Shown here: positions 16,714 through 25,583 of the stretch, piece after piece
Layout: the number at the start of each line of letters is the position of its first letter
How positions within the stretch are numbered: position 1 is the first letter of the stretch
From: Pseudomonas lalkuanensis
Lineage (GTDB): Bacteria; Pseudomonadota; Gammaproteobacteria; Pseudomonadales; Pseudomonadaceae
Assembly: GCF_008807375.1 (NCBI RefSeq)
Contig: NZ_CP043311.1
Span: 4,692,001-4,756,000 of the forward strand
Direction of reading: 5' to 3'
Length of the DNA stretch: 64,000 nucleotides
Translations under genes and position numbers: made by a program
The notes under the pieces: generated by a model
The model's database searches: none
What the model was told of the DNA's origin: nothing
What the model saw: the letters and a program-made list of their open reading frames with translations, nothing else

Positions 16714-17760
16714 TCAGAGGTCTACGTCGGCCAAGTCGTCAGCAGTGGCAGCCGACTTGTTGTTGGCAGAAGAATCGACCAGCAGCTTCTCGCGAATGAT
16801 CTTCTCGATGGCGCTGCCGACTTCCGGATTGTCTTCCAGGTACTTGGCGGCGTTGGCCTTGCCCTGGCCGATCTTGTTGCCCTGGTAGCTGTACCAGGCG
16901 CCGGATTTCTCGACCAGGCCCAGCTGCACGCCCAGGTCGATGATCTCGCCAGTGCGGTAGATGCCCTTGCCGTACATGATCTGGAATTCGGCCTGACGGA
17001 ACGGCGGGGCCACCTTGTTCTTCACCACCTTGACGCGGGTTTCGCTGCCCACGACTTCCTCGCCCTCTTTCACCGCGCCGGTACGGCGGATGTCGAGACG
17101 CACGGAGGCGTAGAACTTCAGGGCGTTGCCGCCGGTAGTGGTCTCTGGGTTGCCGAACATCACGCCGATCTTCATACGGATCTGGTTGATGAAGATGACC
17201 AGGCAGTTGGCGTTCTTGATGTTGCCGGTGATCTTGCGCAGGGCCTGAGACATCAGGCGCGCCTGCAGGCCGACGTGGGAATCACCCATCTCGCCTTCGA
17301 TTTCGGCCTTGGGTACCAGGGCCGCAACGGAGTCGACGATGATCACGTCAACGGCGTTGGAGCGCACCAGCATGTCGGTGATTTCCAGGGCCTGTTCACC
17401 GGTATCCGGCTGGGACACCAGCAGGTCGTCCACGTTCACACCGAGCTTGCCGGCGTAGTCCGGGTCCAGGGCGTGTTCGGCGTCGACGAAGGCGCAGGTG
17501 GCACCCAGCTTCTGGGCTTCTGCAATGACGGAGAGGGTCAGGGTGGTCTTACCGGAGGATTCGGGACCGTAGATCTCGACGATACGGCCTTTCGGCAGAC
17601 CACCAATGCCAAGCGCGATGTCCAGGCCCAGGGAGCCGGTGGAAATGGCCGGGATGGCCTGGCGATCGTGGTCGCCCATGCGCATGACCGCGCCTTTGCC
17701 GAACTGCTTCTCGATCTGGCCCAGGGCAGCAGCCAAGGCGCGCTTCTTGTTCTCGTCCAT
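16714..17760 (-). CDS. recA: Recombinase RecA
   Basis: The 348-residue protein has the Walker A motif GPESSGKTT near residue 66, the acidic VDAEHALDP segment, the Walker B-like [10 protein letters not shown], and the L2-loop region [20 protein letters not shown]. RecA forms filaments on single-stranded DNA for homologous recombination and activates LexA self-cleavage. ATG 17760 ([13 protein letters not shown]) matches the universal pseudomonad N terminus. The C-terminal tail is acidic, as usual. A LexA box 45 bases upstream of the ATG indicates SOS control. It is the first gene of recA-recX. Confidence 0.99.
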   Translation of the reverse strand: MDENKKRALAAALGQIEKQFGKGAVMRMGDHDRQAIPAISTGSLGLDIALGIGGLPKGRIVEIYGPESSGKTTLTLSVIAEAQKLGATCAFVDAEHALDPDYAGKLGVNVDDLLVSQPDTGEQALEITDMLVRSNAVDVIIVDSVAALVPKAEIEGEMGDSHVGLQARLMSQALRKITGNIKNANCLVIFINQIRMKIGVMFGNPETTTGGNALKFYASVRLDIRRTGAVKEGEEVVGSETRVKVVKNKVAPPFRQAEFQIMYGKGIYRTGEIIDLGVQLGLVEKSGAWYSYQGNKIGQGKANAAKYLEDNPEVGSAIEKIIREKLLVDSSANNKSAATADDLADVDL

Positions 17761-17804
17761 TGAAGTCCTCACTAAACTCAAGAGGGCCTGGCGGCCACCA
17801 ACAA

Positions 17805-17820
17805 CTGTATAAGTAGCCAG
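17805..17820 (-). promoter_or_regulatory. LexA (SOS) box of recA
   Basis: CTGTATAAGTAGCCAG has the required CTG-N10-CAG layout and an AT-rich left half, and on the minus strand reads CTGGCTACTTATACAG. It overlaps the likely promoter: TTGCCC upstream on the minus strand, near 17837-17832, is a plausible -35 at normal spacing to the box. Confidence 0.88.
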
Positions 17821-17847
17821 TATTATTCCATAGGGCAAGTCGCTCGC

Positions 17848-18360
17848 CTACCCCTGGACGGCTTTTTCTCCTGCAGCTAGTCGGATCAATCCCTGGAGTG
17901 CTTCCACCACTGTCTGCCGCCGCACGGACAGGCGATCGCCCGGAAACTGGCGGCGCACGGCCTCCAGTTCCTTCCCGTTTCCCCAGGCCAGCCAGACGGT
18001 GCCGACGGGCTTGTCCACGGAACCGCCATCGGGTCCGGCAACGCCACTTACCGCTACGGCGAAACGTGCCCCGCTGTGCAACTGGGCACCGCGCACCATC
18101 GCCTCGACTACCTCACGGCTGACCGCGCCCACCCGCGGGAACAGCTCGAAAGGCACCGCCAGCTGCGCGGTTTTCTGCTCATTCGAATAAGTGACGAAAC
18201 CCGCCTCGAACCAGGCCGAACTGCCGGGAATGCGGGTGATCGCCTCGGCGATGCCGCCTCCGGTGCATGACTCGGCAGTGCTCACCGACTCGCCACGTGC
18301 CTTCAGTTCCTCGCCCAGCCGCGCGGCCAGCGAAGTCAGTTCATCTTCGGTAACGGACAT
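17848..18360 (-). CDS. pncC: Nicotinamide-nucleotide amidase (CinA C-terminal domain protein)
   Basis: The 170-residue protein is the stand-alone CinA C-terminal domain: [38 protein letters not shown] start (catalytic Ser and Lys region), [21 protein letters not shown] in the middle, and [15 protein letters not shown] at the end. It deamidates nicotinamide mononucleotide to nicotinate mononucleotide in the pyridine nucleotide salvage cycle. ATG 18360 follows the family; it lies just upstream of recA, as in P. aeruginosa, and is divergent from mutS with a 70-base gap. Confidence 0.94.
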   Translation of the reverse strand: MSVTEDELTSLAARLGEELKARGESVSTAESCTGGGIAEAITRIPGSSAWFEAGFVTYSNEQKTAQLAVPFELFPRVGAVSREVVEAMVRGAQLHSGARFAVAVSGVAGPDGGSVDKPVGTVWLAWGNGKELEAVRRQFPGDRLSVRRQTVVEALQGLIRLAAGEKAVQG

Positions 18361-18430
18361 GTGCACTCCGGGGTTAAAGCGGGCCAACGGGATACCGTAC
18401 ACTAGCGCCTTTTGCATGCAAGGCCAGCCA

Positions 18431-21004
18431 ATGAGTCAGAGCGATCTCAGCGAACACACACCCATGATGCAGCAGTACTGGAAGCTGAAGAATCAGCATC
18501 CGGACCAGCTGATGTTCTACCGCATGGGCGACTTCTACGAGATCTTCTACGAGGACGCCAAGAAGGCCGCCAAGCTCCTCGACATCACTCTGACCGCGCG
18601 CGGCCAGTCGGCGGGCAAGTCGATTCCAATGGCCGGCATCCCGTTCCATGCAGTGGAAGGCTACCTGGCCAAGCTGGTGAAGCTCGGCGAATCCATCGTG
18701 ATCTGTGAGCAGATCGGTGATCCAGCCACCAGCAAAGGACCGGTGGAGCGGCAGGTCGTCCGCATCATCACCCCCGGCACCGTCAGCGACGAAGCCCTGC
18801 TGGACGAGCGCCGTGACAACCTGCTGGCAGCGGTTCTGGGGGACGAACGCCTGTTCGGTCTGGCAGTGCTGGACATCACCAGCGGCCGTTTCAGCGTGCA
18901 GGAGATCAAGGGCTGGGAAAACCTGCTGGCCGAACTGGAACGCCTCAATCCGGCCGAATTGCTGATACCTGATGATTGGCCCCAGGGCCTGCCCGCAGAG
19001 AAACGTCGTGGCGTACGCCGCCGTGCGCCTTGGGATTTCGATCGTGACTCGGCGAAGAAGAGCCTCTGCCAGCAATTCGGCGTGCAGGATCTCAAGGGTT
19101 TCGGCTGCGAAACCCTGACCCTGGCCATCGGCTCCGCAGGCTGCCTCCTGGCTTACGCCAAGGAAACCCAGCGCACGGCCCTGCCCCACCTGCGCAGCCT
19201 GCGCCATGAACGCATCGACGATACCGTCATCCTCGACGCCGCCAGCCGCCGCAACCTGGAACTGGACGTGAACCTCTCCGGTGGGCGCGATAACACCCTG
19301 CAATCGGTAATCGACCGCTGCCAGACCGCGATGGGCAGCCGCCTGCTGAGCCGATGGCTGAATCGCCCGCTGCGCGACCGTGCCGTACTCGAGGCCCGCC
19401 AGGACGCCATCGACTGCCTGCTGGATCGCTATCGCTTCGAAGGCCTGCAACCGCAACTGAAGGAAATCGGCGATGTCGAGCGCATCCTTGCCCGCATCGG
19501 CTTGCGCAACGCTCGTCCGCGCGACCTCGCCCGCCTGCGCGACGCCCTCGCCGCCCTGCCGCAACTGCAAGGCGCGATGACCGAACTGGATGTACCCCAT
19601 CTGCAAGACCTGGCCGGCAGTATCCGCACCTATCCGGAGCTGGCCGATCTGCTGGCGCGCGCCATCATCGACAACCCGCCAGCAGTCATCCGCGACGGCG
19701 GCGTGATCAAGACCGGCTACGACGCCGAGCTGGATGAATTGCAGGCGCTCAGCGAGAACGCCGGCCAGTACCTGATGGACCTTGAAACTCGGGAAAAGGC
19801 CCGCACCGGCCTCCCTAACCTCAAGGTCGGCTACAACCGAATCCACGGCTACTACATCGAACTGCCCCGCGTGCAGGCCGAGCAGGCGCCGGCGGACTAC
19901 ATCCGTCGCCAGACCCTGAAGGGCGCCGAACGCTTCATCACACCAGAGTTGAAGGCCTTCGAAGACAAGGCGCTTTCCGCCAAGAGCCGCGCCCTGGCGC
20001 GGGAAAAAATGCTCTACGACGAGCTGCTCGAACTGCTGATCAAGCAGTTGGCGCCACTGCAGGACACCGCCGCCGCCCTCGCCGAGCTGGACGTATTAAG
20101 CAACTTCTCTGAACGCGCGCTGAACCTCGACCTGAACCGCCCGCGCTTCGTTGATGAACCCTGCATGCGCATCAATCAGGGCCGTCACCCGGTGGTGGAA
20201 CAGGTGCTGGACACGCCCTTCGTGGCCAACGACCTAGCCCTGGATGACACCACTCGCATGTTGATCATCACCGGTCCGAACATGGGCGGTAAGTCGACCT
20301 ACATGCGCCAGACCGCGCTCATCGTGCTGCTCGCCCACATCGGTTGCTTCGTACCGGCGGCCGGCTGCGAGCTGTCGCTGGTGGACCGCATCTTCACCCG
20401 CATTGGTTCCAGCGATGACCTGGCCGGCGGCCGCTCCACCTTCATGGTGGAAATGAGCGAAACCGCCAACATCCTGCACAACGCCAGCGAAAGCAGCCTG
20501 GTGCTGATGGACGAAGTGGGCCGCGGCACCAGCACCTTCGACGGCCTGTCGCTGGCCTGGGCTGCGGCAGAGCATTTGGCCCGCCTGCGCGCCTTCACCC
20601 TCTTCGCTACCCACTACTTCGAGCTGACGGTTCTGCCGGAAAGCGAGCCCGTGGTCGCCAACGTCCATCTGAACGCAACCGAGCACAATGAGCGCATCGT
20701 GTTCCTCCATCATGTGCTGCCGGGCCCAGCGAGCCAAAGCTACGGGCTGGCGGTGGCGCAACTGGCGGGGGTGCCGGGTGGCGTGATCCAGCGAGCCCGC
20801 GAGCACCTGGCACGCCTGGAAACCACCAGCCTGCCTCATGAAGTCCCGCGCCAGAGCCCCGGACAACCGAGTTCGCCCATGCAAAGCGACCTCTTCGCCA
20901 GCCTTCCGCACCCGGTGCTGGATGATCTGGCGAAGGTCAAACCGGACGACCTGACCCCAAGGCAGGCACTGGAGCTGTTGTATACACTGAAGTCACGCCT
21001 CTAA
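18431..21004 (+). CDS. mutS: DNA mismatch repair protein MutS
   Basis: The 857-residue protein has the mismatch-binding [12 protein letters not shown] (Phe and Glu of the F-x-E motif near 38-40), connector and lever domains, the clamp region, and the ATPase: Walker [14 protein letters not shown] near residue 615 and Walker [24 protein letters not shown]-terminal tail with the dimer or tetramer region ends [16 protein letters not shown]. MutS recognises mispairs and recruits MutL. ATG 18431 ([13 protein letters not shown]) is the family start; the in-frame upstream sequence overlaps divergent pncC and is not coding. Confidence 0.99.
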   Translation: MSQSDLSEHTPMMQQYWKLKNQHPDQLMFYRMGDFYEIFYEDAKKAAKLLDITLTARGQSAGKSIPMAGIPFHAVEGYLAKLVKLGESIVICEQIGDPATSKGPVERQVVRIITPGTVSDEALLDERRDNLLAAVLGDERLFGLAVLDITSGRFSVQEIKGWENLLAELERLNPAELLIPDDWPQGLPAEKRRGVRRRAPWDFDRDSAKKSLCQQFGVQDLKGFGCETLTLAIGSAGCLLAYAKETQRTALPHLRSLRHERIDDTVILDAASRRNLELDVNLSGGRDNTLQSVIDRCQTAMGSRLLSRWLNRPLRDRAVLEARQDAIDCLLDRYRFEGLQPQLKEIGDVERILARIGLRNARPRDLARLRDALAALPQLQGAMTELDVPHLQDLAGSIRTYPELADLLARAIIDNPPAVIRDGGVIKTGYDAELDELQALSENAGQYLMDLETREKARTGLPNLKVGYNRIHGYYIELPRVQAEQAPADYIRRQTLKGAERFITPELKAFEDKALSAKSRALAREKMLYDELLELLIKQLAPLQDTAAALAELDVLSNFSERALNLDLNRPRFVDEPCMRINQGRHPVVEQVLDTPFVANDLALDDTTRMLIITGPNMGGKSTYMRQTALIVLLAHIGCFVPAAGCELSLVDRIFTRIGSSDDLAGGRSTFMVEMSETANILHNASESSLVLMDEVGRGTSTFDGLSLAWAAAEHLARLRAFTLFATHYFELTVLPESEPVVANVHLNATEHNERIVFLHHVLPGPASQSYGLAVAQLAGVPGGVIQRAREHLARLETTSLPHEVPRQSPGQPSSPMQSDLFASLPHPVLDDLAKVKPDDLTPRQALELLYTLKSRL

Positions 21005-21038
21005 CCCCTGAACCGCACAAGCTGCTAGAATCCCGCGC

Positions 21039-21090
21039 GCTCTGGAAGACACCCGGGAATCAGCCTGCCCGGCGCCGCGAATTCCAGAGC
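21039..21090 (+). promoter_or_regulatory. fdxA upstream region with inverted repeat
   Basis: GCTCTGGAA (21039-21047) and TTCCAGAGC (21082-21090) are perfect inverted arms 34 bases apart, downstream of a -10-like TAGAAT at 21026-21031. They may fold in the fdxA leader transcript or bind a regulator. Confidence 0.45.
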
Positions 21091-21144
21091 CGAGAAGCCG
21101 GACATAGAAGGCTTCCGAGCCGCCGCTTGAGGAGAAGAATAGAA

Positions 21145-21468
21145 ATGACCTTCGTCGTCACCGACAACTGCATCAAATGCAAATACACCGACTGTGTGGA
21201 AGTCTGTCCGGTGGACTGCTTCTACGAAGGCCCGAACTTCCTGGTCATTCACCCGGATGAGTGCATCGACTGTGCACTGTGCGAGCCGGAATGCCCGGCG
21301 CAAGCCATCTTCTCCGAGGATGAAGTGCCTGAGGACATGCAGGAGTTCATCGAGCTGAACCGTGATCTGGCTGAGGTCTGGCCGAACATCACCGAGAAGA
21401 AGGATGCCTTGGCCGACGCCGAAGAATGGGACGGCGTCAAAGGCAAGCTGGAGCATCTGGAGCGCTGA
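21145..21468 (+). CDS. fdxA: 7Fe ferredoxin FdxA
   Basis: The 107-residue protein has two cluster motifs: [20 protein letters not shown] for the [3Fe-4S]/[4Fe-4S] region and [18 protein letters not shown] for the second cluster, plus the long C-terminal helix region [17 protein letters not shown] typical of Azotobacter-type FdI (seven-iron) ferredoxins. It carries electrons in the cytosol; fpr in this window could reduce it, an inference. GAGGAGAAGAATAGAA precedes the ATG at 21145. In pseudomonads it lies beside rpoS and rsmZ, as here. Confidence 0.97.
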   Translation: MTFVVTDNCIKCKYTDCVEVCPVDCFYEGPNFLVIHPDECIDCALCEPECPAQAIFSEDEVPEDMQEFIELNRDLAEVWPNITEKKDALADAEEWDGVKGKLEHLER

Positions 21469-21489
21469 CCCAGCTCAGCGTCCGAACGC

Positions 21490-21517
21490 CAAAAGGCCCG
21501 CATTTGCGGGCCTTTTG
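21490..21517 (+). terminator. Terminator of fdxA
   Basis: CAAAAGGCCCGC (21490-21501) pairs with GCGGGCCTTTTG (21506-21517) around ATTT, followed by CTTTCC. Strong stem with T-rich 3' arm 21 bases after the fdxA stop. Confidence 0.9.
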
Positions 21518-21531
21518 CTTTCCTGTGGACG

Positions 21532-21557
21532 AAAAAAGGGGCGGGGGATACCCGCCC
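21532..21557 (-). terminator. Intrinsic terminator of rsmZ
   Basis: On the minus strand GGGCGGG (21557-21551) pairs with CCCGCCC (21545-21539) around TATCC and is followed by a T run complementary to the A tract at 21532-21537. Confidence 0.92.
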
Positions 21558-21662
21558 ACTCTTTTGTCCATATTCCCTGTAGTCCTTGCTCATCATCCTG
21601 ATGAATCGCATCCGGCGATGTCCTTGGTCGATTTCCTTATCAACCCGCATACATCCTGTACG
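21532..21662 (-). ncRNA. rsmZ: RsmZ regulatory RNA (Gac/Rsm pathway)
   Basis: The minus-strand transcript of about 130 bases contains eight GGA triplets, several displayed in hairpin loops: CGTACA-GGA-TGTATG at the 5' end, ATCGC-CGGAT-GCGAT and TCATC-AGGAT-GATGA in the middle, with AAGGACT, AGGGAAT and ATGGACA in the linkers. It ends in a GGGCGGG/CCCGCCC hairpin plus six T. This is the design of RsmZ, which sequesters RsmA/CsrA-type repressors through GGA motifs. Position between fdxA and rpoS is the known rsmZ location in Pseudomonas. Upstream are a -35/-10 pair and an exact GacA-type palindrome. The 5' end near 21662 is inferred from similarity and promoter spacing. Confidence 0.93.
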
Positions 21663-21670
21663 CAAGGGTG

Positions 21671-21698
21671 ATAATAGTGATCCATGAGGACGGATCAA
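21671..21698 (-). promoter_or_regulatory. rsmZ core promoter
   Basis: On the minus strand, TTGATC (21698-21693) and TATTAT (21676-21671) are separated by 16 bases and lead to a start near 21662. This fits a sigma-70 promoter. Confidence 0.75.
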
Positions 21699-21734
21699 GT
21701 TGGCGGAACAGCGTCTCGACCGCTGAGAAGATCG

Positions 21735-21830
21735 TGGCGACAAAAATAAAACTCTTAACTATCAACAATTTACATATATTCTCAATATCCAATCATCCAT
21801 TAGAGAGCAGCAACTTCCTCAAATCACGTA
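21735..21830. promoter_or_regulatory. AT-rich tract upstream of rsmZ
   Basis: This stretch is strikingly A+T-rich in an otherwise GC-rich window, with runs such as CAAAAATAAAACTC and CAATTTACATATATTC. In P. aeruginosa the H-NS-like proteins MvaT and MvaU bind the rsmZ upstream region; the same is inferred here. No gene is supported in it. Confidence 0.55.
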
Positions 21831-21837
21831 CATGCCG

Positions 21838-21855
21838 TGTAAGCAATGACTTACA
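21838..21855 (-). promoter_or_regulatory. GacA upstream activating sequence of rsmZ
   Basis: TGTAAG-CAATGA-CTTACA is an exact match to the TGTAAG-N6-CTTACA palindrome required for GacA activation of rsmY and rsmZ. It lies about 176-193 bases upstream of the inferred rsmZ start, the distance known for this gene. Confidence 0.9.
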
Positions 21856-21970
21856 AAGCGATGCATAAAAACGGACGCAGATAAGCCTCGCTCAAGGCAC
21901 CCTCACCTACCTCAAAGTGATCTCGTAATGGCCGGCATATGTGCGCCGGGAAATGCCGAAAGCCACAATG

Positions 21971-21995
21971 AAAAAGCCCGGCCAAGGCCGGGCTT
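21971..21995 (-). terminator. Terminator of rpoS
   Basis: On the minus strand AAGCCCGGCC and GGCCGGGCTT form a 10-base stem with a two-base spacer, ending in T residues complementary to AAAAA at 21971-21975. It lies 19 bases after the rpoS stop. Confidence 0.88.
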
Positions 21996-22013
21996 CTTCG
22001 AATCTTTCAACCG

Positions 22014-23018
22014 CTACTGGAACAGCGCGTCACTGGACAGGCCATTCTTCTCCAGGATTTCCCGAAGACGCTTCAGCGCTTCGACCTGAATCTGCCGCAC
22101 CCGCTCGCGGGTCAGACCGATCTCCTGGCCCACTTCCTCGAGCGTGCAGCTCTCATGCCCACGCAGGCCAAATCGACGCACCACGACTTCGCGTTGCTTG
22201 TCGGTCAGTTCGGACAGCCACTGATCGATGCTTTGCGAGAGATCGTCATCCTGCAACAGCTCGCAAGGGTCGGTGGGACGATCATCGGTCAGAGTGTCCA
22301 ACAGGGTCTTGTCGGAATCCGGGCCGAGGGACACATCCACCGAAGTCACCCGTTCGTTGAGACCGAGCATGCGCTTGACCTCGTCCACCGGCTTTTCCAG
22401 CAGGTTGGCGATTTCTTCAGGCGAGGGCTCGTGATCCAGCTTGTGGGTCAACTCACGTGCAGCCCGCAGGTAGACGTTGAGTTCCTTGACCACATGGATC
22501 GGCAGGCGGATGGTCCGGGTCTGGTTCATGATGGCCCGTTCAATGGTTTGACGGATCCACCAGGTCGCGTAGGTAGAGAATCGGAAGCCCCGTTCGGGAT
22601 CGAACTTTTCAACCGCGCGGATCAGGCCGAGGTTGCCCTCCTCGATCAGGTCGAGCAGCGACAATCCGCGATTGACGTAACGTCGCGCGATCTTCACCAC
22701 AAGGCGGAGGTTGCTTTCGATCATGCGCTTGCGCCCGGCAGGATCACCACGCTGCGCAAGGCGCGCGAAGTGCACTTCTTCTTCCGGGGTCAGCAGGGGG
22801 GAAAAGCCGATTTCGTTGAGGTAAAGCTGGGTCGCGTCGAGTGCGCGGCTGTAGTCGATGTACTTGTGCTGCTTGGGTGAGCTCGAATGCCGGGATTTCG
22901 CGGTGGGCAGAGGCGCGTCGTTCTCCTCGCTCAACGCTTCATCCAAAATGACGCCCGGCTCGAGAATGAGCAGTTCGTCATCGACGTCAAACTCCGGCGC
23001 TTCTTTATTGAGTGCCAT
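22014..23018 (-). CDS. rpoS: RNA polymerase sigma factor RpoS
   Basis: The 334-residue protein has sigma-70 region 1.2 ([20 protein letters not shown]), region 2 ([56 protein letters not shown]), region 3 and region 4 with the helix-turn-helix [20 protein letters not shown]. It is the stationary-phase and general-stress sigma factor. AAGGGA lies before ATG 23018. The gene is downstream of nlpD, where a major rpoS promoter is found within nlpD in related bacteria. The first 45 residues are acidic and variable, as normal. Confidence 0.98.
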   Translation of the reverse strand: MALNKEAPEFDVDDELLILEPGVILDEALSEENDAPLPTAKSRHSSSPKQHKYIDYSRALDATQLYLNEIGFSPLLTPEEEVHFARLAQRGDPAGRKRMIESNLRLVVKIARRYVNRGLSLLDLIEEGNLGLIRAVEKFDPERGFRFSTYATWWIRQTIERAIMNQTRTIRLPIHVVKELNVYLRAARELTHKLDHEPSPEEIANLLEKPVDEVKRMLGLNERVTSVDVSLGPDSDKTLLDTLTDDRPTDPCELLQDDDLSQSIDQWLSELTDKQREVVVRRFGLRGHESCTLEEVGQEIGLTRERVRQIQVEALKRLREILEKNGLSSDALFQ

Positions 23019-23125
23019 TGTTGTTGTCCCTTGCTGAGTTCGACAACAAGCCCCGGCGAAGCCTTCTATCCCTGGCGCCGCCTGAGCCCGTCCTTACCAC
23101 GTGGTGGAACGGGCTGAAAAACAGA

Positions 23126-24007
23126 TCAACGACGTGGCAGGTATTGCAGCGGATCTACAGGTTTACCTTGACGGCGAATTTCAAAATGAAGCTTCACCCG
23201 GTCAGTCCCCGTTGAGCCCATCTCGGCAATTGTCTGCCCGACCTTGACCTGCTGTCCCTCCCGCACCAGCAACCTGCGGTTATGACCATAGGCGCTTACG
23301 TAGGTATCGCTGTGTTTGATGATGACCAATTCGCCGTAGCCCCGTAATCCACTTCCGGCATAAACAACTGATCCGTCTGACGCAGCCAAGACAGGCTGGC
23401 CTAATTCCCCAGCGATATCAATCCCTTTATTCAAACTGCCGTTTGACGAAAAACGCCCGATCAGAGGGCCGTTCGCGGGCCACACCCAACCGGCTGCAGA
23501 GCGCGTAGTAGACGTGTTTGACGGAGTTACTGGCGTGGTCACCACCGGTTGCGGTGCTGACGTTTGAGGGCGGACGACCGGTTGTTGGGTCTGCACAGGC
23601 GGACGAGTCGAAGTACTGCTACCAGTCCTTGGATTGGCCACCACAGGGGCGGTGGCAACCGCAGTCGGACGCGCCTGGCCCGGCTGTCCATCGAAACGGA
23701 TGATCTGGCCTGGGCGAATCACGTAGGGAGCAGGGATGCCATTGCGCGCAGCGAGGGCCTTCCAGTCCCAGCCGAAGCGAAATGCGATGGAATAGAGCGT
23801 ATCGCCACGCTGCACGCGGTACTGACCACTGGTGACGGGTTGCCGTTGCGGCGCAGAGGTCGATCCCGGGTGATTGCGGTCGACCACGTTTACACCGTCT
23901 TTCTGGGTGCTGGAACAGCCGCCCAGCAGGATGCCAGCGGCTAGCGCGGGCAACCAGGTGAGCCCATTCCCCATGCGAATCCACTGCCGAATGGCCATCA
24001 GGCTCAC
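23126..24007 (-). CDS. nlpD: NlpD-like lipoprotein, LysM and degenerate M23 peptidase domains
   Basis: The product of about 293 residues has a lipoprotein signal ending LLGG-C, a LysM peptidoglycan-binding domain (YRVQRGDTLYSIAFRFGWDW through IRPGQIIRF), a Thr/Pro/Gln-rich linker, and a C-terminal LytM/M23 domain (GLNKGIDIAGELGQP-type start; KLHFEIRRQGKPVDPLQYL at the end). The first zinc ligand His of active M23 enzymes is replaced by Asn in NKGID, so it should activate an amidase (AmiC type) at the septum instead of cutting peptidoglycan. GTG 24007 has GGGGA upstream; ATG 23998 is the alternative. Confidence 0.93.
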   Translation of the reverse strand: MSLMAIRQWIRMGNGLTWLPALAAGILLGGCSSTQKDGVNVVDRNHPGSTSAPQRQPVTSGQYRVQRGDTLYSIAFRFGWDWKALAARNGIPAPYVIRPGQIIRFDGQPGQARPTAVATAPVVANPRTGSSTSTRPPVQTQQPVVRPQTSAPQPVVTTPVTPSNTSTTRSAAGWVWPANGPLIGRFSSNGSLNKGIDIAGELGQPVLAASDGSVVYAGSGLRGYGELVIIKHSDTYVSAYGHNRRLLVREGQQVKVGQTIAEMGSTGTDRVKLHFEIRRQGKPVDPLQYLPRR

Positions 24008-24156
24008 TCTTGTCCCCTTTCCCAACATTCCCAAGTGTCATTTATTGTGCCGGAAATATCCGGACGAGCCAGCCGCCTGCCGCACAAAGTACAGCAGGCG
24101 GACAGCTTGGCGGTGCATCAGAAAGTTGCCCGCGATGTGGGTTCCCCGATTGCGGC

Positions 24157-24834
24157 TCAGGCCAGGGGCCCGCTCAGCAAAGGAACGAAACGCACCGCAT
24201 CGAGTACGTGGCGGGTGAAGCCCTGCTCTTCGCGAATGATCAGCATCAGTTGCTGGACATCGCCGGCGCCGACCGGAATCACCAGGCGCCCACCCGGAGC
24301 CAGTTGGTCCAGCAGTGCCTGGGGTACATCCGCGGCGGCGGCCGTGACGATGATGCCGTTATAGGGAGCCAGCGCCGGCCAGCCTTCCCAACCGTCACCC
24401 CAGCGGAAAACCACGTTGCGCAGGTTGAGTACCGCCAGACGCTCCTTGGCCTTGTCCTGCAGGACCTGGATGCGCTCCACGGAAAACACCCGCTCGACCA
24501 GTTGCGCAAGGATCGCGGTCTGGTAGCCCGAGCCGGTACCGATCTCCAGCACCTTGTCGAGCGGCCCCGCCGCCAGCAGCAGCTCAGTCATCCGTGCAAC
24601 CATGTAAGGCTGGGAGATGGTCTGGTTGTGCCCGATCGGCAGCGCGGTGTCTTCGTAGGCGCGATGGGCAAGCGCCTCATCGACGAACAGGTGACGCGGT
24701 GTCCGGCGAATGGTTTCGAGCACACGGGCGTTGGACAGCCCTTCCTCGTACAGACGCTGGATAAGGCGCTCACGGGTGCGCTGGGAGGTCATGCCGATCC
24801 CGCGGCGCATCAGGTCGTCCTGTTCCCGGGACAT
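24157..24834 (-). CDS. pcm: Protein-L-isoaspartate O-methyltransferase
   Basis: The 225-residue enzyme contains [17 protein letters not shown], the substrate-loop region [20 protein letters not shown] and the S-adenosylmethionine site [18 protein letters not shown]. It methylates isoaspartyl residues in aged proteins and starts their repair. Its ATG overlaps the surE stop by one base (ATGA), so it is translationally coupled in surE-pcm-nlpD-rpoS, the order conserved in gammaproteobacteria and linked to stationary-phase survival. Confidence 0.97.
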   Translation of the reverse strand: MSREQDDLMRRGIGMTSQRTRERLIQRLYEEGLSNARVLETIRRTPRHLFVDEALAHRAYEDTALPIGHNQTISQPYMVARMTELLLAAGPLDKVLEIGTGSGYQTAILAQLVERVFSVERIQVLQDKAKERLAVLNLRNVVFRWGDGWEGWPALAPYNGIIVTAAAADVPQALLDQLAPGGRLVIPVGAGDVQQLMLIIREEQGFTRHVLDAVRFVPLLSGPLA

Positions 24835-25583
24835 CAGAGCAGGCCCTCCAACCAGCTATCGAGACCCTGGAAGGCCTCGTTGAAAGTCCGATCGAGCTGC
24901 AGGGGCGTGATGGACACGTAACCCTGCATCACCGCGTGGAAATCCGTGCCCGGACCGCCGTCTTCGGCGTCACCGGCCGCGGATATCCAGTATCCCTCCT
25001 TGCCCCGTGGATTGACCACCTTCACCGGAGCGGCCGCGCGCGCGCGATGGCCAAGGCGGGTCAGCTGGATTCCGCGGATGCGCTCCAGCGGAAGGTTGGG
25101 AATGTTCACGTTGAGCACGGTGCGCAGCGGCAGGTCGAGCCGATCATGGGCGGCCACCAGCCGGCGTGCGATATAGGCAGCAGCGGGCAGGTTGTCCGCC
25201 TGGCGCGACAACAGCGAAAAGGCGAACGCCGGCAAGCCGAGGAAGCGCCCTTCCAAAGCGGCGGCCACGGTGCCCGAATAGAGCACGTCGTCACCCAGGT
25301 TGGCACCGAGGTTGATGCCCGACACCACCATATCCGGCAGCTCCTCGAGCAGGCCGTTGAGTCCGAGATGGACGCAATCGGTCGGCGTGCCGTTGAGGCT
25401 GATGAATCCATTCTCCAGCGTGCTGGGGTGAAGCGGGCGGTCCAGGGTCAGGGAACTGCTGGCACCACTCTTGTCCTGGTCCGGTGCGATGACCACGCAT
25501 TCGGCGTAATCCTTGAGCGCACCATGCAGAGCGGCGAGACCGGGTGCGTTCACCCCGTCGTCGTTGGAAATCAGAATGCGCAT
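24834..25583 (-). CDS. surE: 5'/3'-nucleotidase SurE
   Basis: The 249-residue protein begins [15 protein letters not shown], with the metal-binding Asp pair at residues 8-9, followed by SGASSSLTL and [24 protein letters not shown], both active-site segments of SurE. It removes phosphate from nucleoside monophosphates and short polyphosphates using divalent metal. Its first 13 bases overlap the 3' end of truD and its stop overlaps the pcm start, showing tight operon packing. Confidence 0.98.
   Translation of the reverse strand: MRILISNDDGVNAPGLAALHGALKDYAECVVIAPDQDKSGASSSLTLDRPLHPSTLENGFISLNGTPTDCVHLGLNGLLEELPDMVVSGINLGANLGDDVLYSGTVAAALEGRFLGLPAFAFSLLSRQADNLPAAAYIARRLVAAHDRLDLPLRTVLNVNIPNLPLERIRGIQLTRLGHRARAAAPVKVVNPRGKEGYWISAAGDAEDGGPGTDFHAVMQGYVSITPLQLDRTFNEAFQGLDSWLEGLL

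Noticed and set aside
21668..21868. A 66-codon plus-strand frame in the AT-rich gap
   Set aside because: It overlaps the rsmZ promoter and the GacA palindrome, has no ribosome-binding site and an unconvincing composition.
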